Shown: positions 56,765-64,000 of the stretch, piece after piece
How the letters are laid out: each line of letters begins with the position of its first letter
Position numbering within the stretch: the stretch's first letter is position 1
Origin: Ptychodera flava
Taxonomy: Eukaryota > Hemichordata > Enteropneusta > Ptychoderidae
Assembly: GCF_041260155.1 (NCBI RefSeq)
Contig: NC_091941.1
Span: forward strand, 24,194,747 to 24,258,746
Reading direction: 5' to 3'
Length of the DNA stretch: 64,000 nt
Position numbers and translations under genes: made by a program
The notes under the pieces: model-generated
Seen by the model: the letters and a program-made list of their open reading frames with translations, nothing else
The model's database searches: none
What the model was told of the DNA's origin: nothing

Positions 56765-58410
56765 GACTTTTATCTGCATGAAATAGCGGAGTCACGAAAA
56801 CTCATCATAGGTTTGTGCAATGAAGGATTTACTGATTCACTGTAGCCTTTAGAAAGCCATTTCGGCCATGGGTCGTTGATATAAACGTTTGTCACGAAGG
56901 TTTTCTGTGATATCATGTATTTTATTCTCAGCAGAATGAATTTTTGTATATAGTCTGTTTTCAACCCGGTAGAATATGGAGAGTACTAGTAACAGGTTGA
57001 AGTAACATCGTCGTCGCAATCATATCATCATCATCGTCGTCGTCGTCGTCGTCGTTGTTGCTGTCGTTGTCACTGTCGGCGGCGGATGGATGTCTGTAAA
57101 TATACGCAAGGCACACTGTCTCAGGGATTTAAAATGATCTTCGTATTGATTTTACATTTCGATGCAAGATACACTAATGAAACAGTAGCCGTTGTTTCAA
57201 AGACAATGCCTTGCATATGGCATTATGAAATGACAGTACGCGGTGCAGACGATTTTAAATATCGTTGTTGTTGCACAAAATGTTGGGCGATATCCACAGA
57301 ACTGGCGAACATATTATACAGTGGTTGGAAAGGCTAGAGCGTCAGTTATAAACTTCAACAAAACCATTAATATAAAAGTAGTCAACATTCTCTGTGGAAT
57401 AAAAAAACTAGACATTTGGGCACAAAGGCATTGCAGAGTTACAGCCTGTTGAAACTTCTGAAAAACTGACCAAATAAGAAGAAGTTGGGGAGTCCTTAGT
57501 GTATTAGCTATGGTCGAGGTCCCCTAGCTTTTAATAAAATGTTTAAAAAGGGAAAGTCATTATTTGCTGTTTTTCAGGAAGTTTGACAAGGCGGTGCTTG
57601 CATTCAGAGTGAGTAACTGCTATTGTAAATGCATTTTTAGATTCTTTGAGTGTCAAAGAGGTGTCAAAAGTGAGATTTACCAAAAAGACTGCTCTGTGAC
57701 TTCAAAAGAGGGGTGCAAATATGGCTTGTTTTCAACATTTTTGACAGAATAACAGTTTTTCTACATAATTATATACCAATTTAATCCAACCTTTGAAATG
57801 AGATATGGACATGGAATTTTTACAGCCTATTAACAAGGTTACAGATAAGATATGTACGGCACAATTTTCCTGTATTTGAAGTACTTTTTGAAAAATCATA
57901 TTTTGAAATTTGAAAGAATTTTTAATAATTTTTTGATATGTAAACCCATGTAAAATCATAAAAACAGATTTTATTTACAAATCCTGCCGTACAAATCTTA
58001 CAAATAATAGTGTCAACATATTTATAACTAATTTGGTAATATTAATAATATCCAATTATTAAATTCAAATATGTAAAGAAAATATGAAAAATTAAATTTT
58101 AATATTTACTTGTGTCATATTTCAAAATCATGGTTGCAAATATACAATTTTTATATTCTTTGGAGAAAGTATTAACTAAGAGAGTTATCCTGAAAATTTG
58201 AACTAAATACCTTGATTCTAACACTTGAAACTTGACATTAACTCTGAGAAAAGAATTGGTGCAAAAAATAGCCTTTCCAACCACCTTAAACCGTTTGTTA
58301 AGTGCGATCTCGTTTGTTATATACTGAGTACATAAAACTAGGGTATACAAAAATTAAGTTTGTTAGATCGTCCTGTGTGTTGAACTTAGTTACACTAATT
58401 CATAAAGTCT
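56765..58410. other. Insertion between SULT-b and DUF6973-C
   Basis: In the first module only about 36 bases separate the SULT poly(A) signal from the DUF6973 stop codon; here there are 1.68 kb. The added DNA includes a CATCGTCGT microsatellite (57005-57070) and the TIR element at 57320-58285. No gene is seen. Confidence 0.55.
57320..58285. mobile_element. Small TIR element (GTGGTTGGAAAGGCTA ends)
   Basis: GTGGTTGGAAAGGCTA at 57321-57336 is matched exactly in inverse at 58269-58284. Internal sequence is AT-rich, with no coding frame. Flanks are not clearly duplicated. Confidence 0.6.
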
Positions 58411-58421
58411 ATCGGTTGAAA

Positions 58422-59679
58422 TTACAAGAATCCGTGATACTTTCTCGCACCAACTGTCGTCTTATCGCTCGGTATCAGAGCATACGAGGGATCGGCCCAT
58501 GTCTGCAAGGCGCCCTCCTGGAGCGAGTTCAAAATCAAGTTGATGTCACTCAGTCCATGGTTCGTAGCGTCCTTGGCCATAACTCTGCCGACCCCATTGT
58601 TGAACAGGTTCATCAGCCTCTCGCCTACGGGACCCATAGCACGCATTTCGTAAGCGTCGCCGAATGACTTTGCTACGTCAGGTCCAAATTCACGGGTGAC
58701 GCGGTACATCCAGAGAGCGTGGGTAAAAGCCTGTCTCTGTCCGTTATGGTTGCCTGCAGAGCAAATAGATTACACGTTACATAAAGATCCAAAGCTTACA
58801 GTCCTGTATCGCCCTTTTTCTCGACCAACTATAGAATCTGAAAATAAGATTGCTTCAGTTCCCCATAATCAGGAGCAGATAGTTCCTCGAGATATACAAT
58901 ACGACAAGCGTTTGTTTTCGCAACTCCTGGCCTCTTCTTCGAACGGATTGAATCGTAACGGTGATAGAAATATAATATAATGCGACATTTCGGTCATCTA
59001 GGTGTTTTACTCGACACCCTTCAACAATCATGAACTTTGACCCAGTTTACCCTACCATATCTGACCAGTCGTTCTGCTACTTGTTCAACTTGTTTGGCGA
59101 GTTCGTCAACCCTATTCGCTTCATCTCTGCATCTCGCCCGCAGCTCTTCAAGGTTGCAGTTGACGTCCACTTTAAAATCCAACCGCCCGTAAGCATCCTT
59201 GACAGGGAGGTTTGGAGTCGGCCTTCTAACACCTCGAGTGGAAAAATATAAGTCAATGAAGTTGTTTGTATTGGAGGGAACTTTACATATAGACATGGTT
59301 AAAGAGTTCAAATTAGTGAACGTTCTTCTTGACCACGCTCATTACTATCTATCGTTAATTTCTTCAGGTCCTTTCTTTGACTGTGACGTAAAAATTTACC
59401 AACCGAACGATGTTTATGGCAGTCACGCCTTCGTTTACTGTGGAGAGAAATCAGAGTATATAGCAGTTTGCACAGAGCAAACAAAGACTCAATAAACAGC
59501 TATACCTGGCCGAATGTGGATTTCAGTGTTATTACGTGGAACGTAATATTGTTAACTAGATTTCTCGATATGTGAGGTCAAAAACTGGACAAAACCCCCT
59601 CTATTCACGGTGTGACGTCGTTCTCATAGTACTTACTTTTGGCGTTTGTTGTCATGACTTCTTCGTACGCTACGTGCAT
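58422..59679 (-). CDS. DUF6973-like gene copy C, best preserved
   Basis: Minus-strand exons: 59637-59679 (MHVAYEEVMTTNAK, donor GTAAGT), 59400-59437 (INEGVTAINIVRL), about 59230 down to 59056 (GVRRPTPNLPVKDAYGRLDF, then the coiled-coil stretch LEELRARCRDEANRVDEL and EQVAERLVRYG) and 58422-58753 (NHNGQRQAFTHALWMYRVTR, DAYE, GERLMNLFNNGVGRVMAKDA; stop TAA). The junction of the last two is clean (phase 1, giving RYG-NHNG). The link from the second to the third exon is not in phase as I read it, so an exon or boundary is missing. Between copies B and C the second exon shows three silent and one replacement change, supporting this strand. The last exon resembles DUF6973 (function unknown). No signal peptide or membrane segment is evident. 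Converges on SULT-b. Confidence 0.6.
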
Positions 59680-59960
59680 GTAGGGGCGGAGACCCTTGTT
59701 TAGCTACCTCGGAATGTATATGTGAGCTTTACATAGTAACTGTGGCTGTATCGAATCAAACATCATGGCGGTGTGCCAGCCGTACTCATTACCATTCCAA
59801 AAGGCCTAGCGAGTGTTTTCTAACGGTTGGCTGACTTCAGCTTCTGCCTACTGACAGCACTTTCACCTATAAGACGGGTCATATACCTCAGGCTGGGGAA
59901 TCTCACCTTTAATTTTCTGACTACTCATAATTTATTTAATGTAGGAGCAATGCTTGCATA
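59680..59960 (-). promoter_or_regulatory. 5' flank of DUF6973-C
   Basis: 59680-59820 is about 95% identical to 16673-16810 upstream of copy B, including the CACCGCCATGATGTTTGATT stretch and CTCACATATACATT. Identity falls off abruptly after about 59820. The block is likely promoter and 5' UTR. Confidence 0.4.
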
Positions 59961-59963
59961 AAA

Positions 59964-59967
<4 letters not shown>

Positions 59968-60060
<93 letters not shown>
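59968..60060. repeat. (GA)n microsatellite
   Basis: About 93 bases of GA with one interruption (GAGAGGAGAG). The Arg-Glu-rich open frame across it (59954 onward) is an artefact. Confidence 0.97.
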
Positions 60061-60062
<2 letters not shown>

Positions 60063-60838
60063 GTTATTGTAGTGAAAACGCTAATATCAGATTATCTCTC
60101 CTAATTTACTGTCACGTGAAAAACAGATCCTATGCTAAAACTCACATTGTAAATAGCGTTGCACAAAATCATTCACGCATTAACTTTTCTGTGGATAATT
60201 CTTATTTATGGTGGCTCAGCACTGAAATTCACTGGATATTGGAAATTATAGTGAGAATTGGATTTTTAGTATGCTGTTCACATTTTACAAAACACAATTT
60301 CGAGTCCAAAAGGAAGAAGGCGCCAAAGTCCACAAATCTATATGTTAACAAAGATGATATTGTCGGCAATGAAAAACTTGTTCAGTCTTATTCAGTCAGT
60401 CCGCTCAAGCGCCTACGGTTTGCAATATATGACATCATTTTACAATAATGTTGTCCTTGAAAATAAACATACCTATTGTTTTTCGAACACTGAATCTGAC
60501 TAAAATTATCCTTCACAAAAGATACACTGTGTGGAAATGCTATGATGACACAATAAACTATCATCTTACAATTTCACGTAACTCCCTCATCAGGCCCTGC
60601 CTTATCCTCCATCATCGTTGATCAAACTATCCCGCTGAAAAGACTTACTCTGGTTGTAAAACGGTTATAGTATGTAATCTTGTCGAGGTTTAGGGTCTTC
60701 CTTTACTCTCCCGGTAAATACCCAAGATTCAGTGTCTTCAAAGTGTTTCACAGCCCTCCGAAGTCCAGATTCAAAGAATCGGAGCTTTCAACCCTGACCG
60801 GATTCTGAGGACAGGAGAATAGGAACTTATAAAACTCG
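60061..60838. other. Intergenic between DUF6973-C and SULT-c, no gene seen
   Basis: No conserved frame or repeat was recognised. This is the divergent-promoter side of the module. Confidence 0.4.
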
Positions 60839-60839
60839 T

Positions 60840-61059
60840 ACGGTATAATTTCGGATTATCTGTCTGTGAATCACAACAAAGGTCAGAGTGCCTGAACTCG
60901 GCGGTTGTTATAGGCAGCAGTGACGTGTACCCGCAGCAGAAGGTCGAGCACATATACGGCCGGGTCCAAAGGGCCTCCATTACAATACCACCTCCCACCC
61001 ATTTTTTCACCGCTCAGCTGTATCAAAGTTTGAATTACTATCAGCTCGACTCGTCCATG
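60840..61059 (+). promoter_or_regulatory. Proximal promoter and 5' UTR of SULT-c
   Basis: About 80% alike to 3785-3985 upstream of SULT-a. Shared: TTTCGGATTA.CTGTCTGTGA, AGGTCA (60880-60885) and TGAACT (60893-60898) separated by seven bases, CAGTGACGTGTA, GCAGCAGAAGGT, and AGCTGTATCAAAGTTTGAAT just before the ATG. Confidence 0.5.
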
Positions 61060-64000
61060 ATGGTTGACGCCGAGACGATCGAAAACTCAGGATTCATATT
61101 TGACGTGGACAAGATTAGGAACTTTGAGGTTCGGTCAGACGATATATTTGTTCTGACGTACGCTAAATCTGGTGAGTCCATATAAGGCTGCGTTCACAAA
61201 AGAGGGGGAGGGGGATGGAGGAATCCAGGAGGGATTCGAAAATTTTGTGGGTAGTGGAGGGGGACTTGAAAGTTTGGCATTGCCCACAGGAAGGGATCTG
61301 AAAATATTTTGGTTCCCTTTTACCTTTACATTTTCCAATTCCAAGGATTGTCAGGAAATTCAATGAAAAGTGAATAACATTTTAATGTCATCAAATTGTC
61401 TTATCTCAGTATTAATTAAACAAAATCTAGAACCATTTTGTCACATTTCATGACTTTTATCTCGAAAAAAATGTACGAATGCCATTATTATCGTAAAAAG
61501 ACAAGTAGGCTTCGTAACGGGGCAGAAGCTGCAACTGTTGATAATAATATTTCTATGCAATGTATCAAATACAGTTTCTTGTACAGCACGCTGAAACACA
61601 CAATATTCACGCTGCACATACACGGGCTCTTTTTTGAGATTGGGCATTTAGCCGAGCGGTTTTGTCCGTGACTTCTCCGCTATTGGCAAGCTGAATACTG
61701 GACAGTTCAACATGCTGTAGCGAGTAAACTGAACAAGAAGCAGTCGTATAAACTGAACAAAAACATTGTCAAAATTATCAAAGTTAATACATCTGCCTTG
61801 CTACTGCAGTGTCAGTGTAACTGCATACTGGCAGTGACAGAGTTATCGCTGACTCTAATGTAGTTGAGGAAGTGTTCTGGTCAAATGACGCTCATGACAG
61901 TGAAATACCCTTATACATAAGATCAGACCAGAGAACCACACATGATATGGAAGACCAGGAAACTTGAAAGTTATCAGGGACTTTTTAATTATGGCATTTG
62001 TGAATAATCAAATATTAAAGAAGAAGATGGAGTCACCGTGCTTGATTTTCTAAATTTTCACATTCTCATCGTAAAATAACACAAAAGTAAACTTTGTACA
62101 GTAAAAACACTAATTTAAATGACTGAATGAAATTATTTTTTTCTACCATATTTGCCATTATTACACCCAAAATTTTAGAGATGGAAGATTAATCTTCCAG
62201 TATTGTCAATTTCGAGCAACATCGAAGTCATATATGTCATACACGTTTGAAAAAAAATATCTTTTATCGGTAGGCCACTGTGCTCATTTTTTCACAATTT
62301 GGCAAAATATAGCCAGGAATTCAGTTTGCGTACTCTCATGATCGTCATCCTGTGTGCTCTTAAGCAAGGTGCCATTGACTTGGCCAGAGTTGGATTAACT
62401 GAAGTCGGCGTAAACTGATAGATAAAAAAATCCACTGATGCGTTTAAAAATGAATCAATTTAAGGAATTGCCTTATAGGATTGTGGCTCTACAAACTGCT
62501 AATAATAGGTAGTCTCGAATATCTGCGAGTAGAACTGCCCAATACATGTCTAGTTTTCTTTGCGTGCATCCCTAATAAGTATCCGGCTATATGATAATGG
62601 GGGACTTGAAAAATTTTGATCATATAGACGGCAGGGGGACTCGGAATTTTTTAGGGTACTGAGGAGGATCTGAAAAAAATAAGATTCCAATCGCGATTCC
62701 GCCAGCCCCGCCCCCCTAACCGTTATTTGTGAACGCAGCCTAACAGTGAGGCAAATAAAGCCTTAGGCTTGCGAGCACGACCGCACTTTGGCTGGCATAC
62801 AAATCTCGTTCGAAACAGCGGCTTGCTGGGGTACCTTGACCAAGTCGCTGTCACATTGATTATGTGCAAGGGGTTTACATGTAAAATTGCACAGTTTAAA
62901 TATGTCGCATCGGTTGTAAAATGGTGACACACAGCTGTGTTGTTTGCTCGACATAGCAGTGTGAATGATGTATACACAAATCACTGTTTGACAGATGATG
63001 ATGAATGACTACGTCGGGGTCAATATTTTCGCTCTGGAAAAAAATGAATAAAGTAATCACAGCACACATTGGCCTTCTCCTTGTTTAGCTCCATTTATAT
63101 GATGAATATAACTCTGCAAATGACACTGAACTTTACAGCAATTGCTCAACTTATTCAGATTTCATATGACAACTGATCGACACTAACTTCGTAAAACTTG
63201 AACATTCGGCCGCATTGAAATGGGTGGTATTTCTTGCAAGTATCATATTATAGTCTGACCTTTCAACTGACAACTTGACACACTTTGAAGGGGGGAGGGG
63301 GAGCCAGACAGGGGGACAGGGTGGAGGATTCGATTGATTTGGAGGTTTCCTCGTGCGACTTCAAAATCATGTGACAGGTAGAGAGTTGTGGGAACTTTTT
63401 GTGATGGGAAGCAGGCAGTTTTATGACGGAGAGAGGGAAAGGGAGAAAAAACCTGGGGGATTAGGAACATATGAAGGTGGAGGGAACTTGCAAATCATAA
63501 GGCGGCATAGGTACGAACCAAACTACTTTCCCCTCCAATTTGAATTTTGTATTCATGCCTTAGAATGCTACGCCCCCTTTAGCTGTTTCCTTTTCAATTT
63601 TTTTCCGACAAGATGGTTTGAGATAAAATGCACCTTACGTGTAAATGCTTACCTATAAGTGTGACCACTGAGCGTTTATCAAACATTTGTGAAGAACGCA
63701 CAACTTAAAGAACCAAATAATTTTCGTTTGGTATTATTTTGTTAAGTAAAATGAAATGGGGTTATAAATGTACGTACACGTGGAGACGCCGCGGCTGGTT
63801 ACAATTCAACGGGGAGGTTTCCCCTGATTTTAGTACTTACATGTGCTATTTATTATTTTTAAATTTTCTTCGACCTTTACTTTGAGTGCAGGGACAACAT
63901 GGATGAAAGAAGTTGTTCCATTGGTGATGAATGGAGGAGATATTGACGCAATCAATAAAGTGCCACCAGATGTGAGGGCGCCCTCCATAGAATTCGTTGT
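61060..64000 (+). CDS. Cytosolic sulfotransferase SULT-c, exons 1-2, runs off the window
   Basis: Exon 1 (61060-61171) encodes MVDAETIENSGFIFDVDKIR through VLTYAKS; an ATG three bases earlier (61057) could serve as well. Exon 2 starts at 63892 after a TTTGAGTGCAG acceptor and encodes GTTWMKEVVPLVMNGGDID, AINKVPPDVRAPSIEF to the window end. Phase and lengths equal those of SULT-a. The PAPS loop reads AKSGTTW instead of PKSGTTW, a replacement of the usually conserved proline. The intron holds a PIF/Harbinger-type element. Compared with SULT-a, IFD replaces ISID-type residues near position 13. The rest of the gene lies beyond the window, so intactness cannot be judged. Confidence 0.88.
61186..62740. 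mobile_element. 1.55-kb TIR element with TAA target duplication in SULT-c intron 1
   Basis: GGCTGCGTTCACAAA at 61186 and its inverse TTTGTGAACGCAGCC ending at 62740 are flanked by TAA (61183-61185 and 62741-62743). A TWA duplication with GGCTGCGTTCACA-type ends suits PIF/Harbinger. The subterminal parts are G-rich on one side and C-rich on the other, with GGGGGACTTGAAA motifs. No transposase frame is present. A diverged relative is in SULT-a intron 1 near 6085-6990, at a different site. Confidence 0.75.
62744..63891. other. 3' part of SULT-c intron 1
   Basis: Colinear with SULT-a 5480-8003 (GCGAGCACGACCGCAC, ATACAAATCTCGTTCG, GGAAGCAGGCAG, ATTTTCGTTTGGTATTATT). No conserved coding frame. Confidence 0.6.

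Noticed and set aside
59280-59495. Plus-strand reading PFFDCDVKIYQPNDVYG as an exon
   Set aside because: Comparison with 16371-16450 gives mostly replacement changes on plus but silent ones on minus, so the minus-strand exon is preferred.
59954-60448. 164-codon open frame starting with an Arg-Glu run
   Set aside because: The N-terminal half is the (GA)n microsatellite read as protein, and the rest has no motif or splice support.

Overview
The window is AT-rich eukaryotic DNA: multi-exon genes with GT-AG introns, dense transposons, foldback elements and satellites, and no bacterial operon logic. A marine deuterostome invertebrate (hemichordate or cephalochordate grade) fits best. The reasons are the cytosolic sulfotransferase exon structure, a Gmr1-type LTR element (a group known from deuterostomes), Penelope-like and PIF/Harbinger-like elements. 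The species is an inference and is not settled by the sequence.

The real genes form one repeated two-gene module. A plus-strand cytosolic sulfotransferase (SULT) gene is followed tail-to-tail by a minus-strand gene whose last exon resembles the DUF6973 domain. Left to right: a duplicated tail of a DUF6973-like gene (1-2470, copy A); SULT-a (3986-13118, six exons, intact 308-codon frame); DUF6973-B (13579-16672, broken, with a 1.85-kb TIR element in one exon); a short inverted SULT exon-3 relic (about 17.8-18.2 kb); SULT-b (exon 1 at 20267-20378, exons 2-6 at 51920-56339, one-base deletion in exon 5); DUF6973-C (58422-59679, best copy); SULT-c (61060 to beyond the window end). Proximal promoter blocks, intron positions and 3' ends are shared between copies, so the module duplicated as a unit.

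From 22.8 to 50 kb lies DNA with no counterpart in the other modules. If exon 1 at 20267 belongs with exons 2-6 at 52 kb, this is a 31.5-kb intron grown by insertions. It holds a head-to-head Penelope-like element (22.85-25.24 kb), a 226-bp satellite (26.2-28.8 kb) whose units carry a perfect nuclear-receptor DR1 site, several foldback elements, a possible non-coding first exon (34.1 kb), a diverged repeat field (35-37 kb), a 37-bp minisatellite split by a young fossil LTR element (39127-44513), and G-rich dispersed repeats.

SULT enzymes move a sulfuryl group from PAPS to hydroxyl or amine acceptors in the cytosol. The key residues in SULT-a (PKSGTTW at 35-41, His108, Arg130, Ser138, RKG at 270-272) sit where expected. 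The function of the DUF6973-like partner is unknown. All calls are from reading the sequence; no database search was run.
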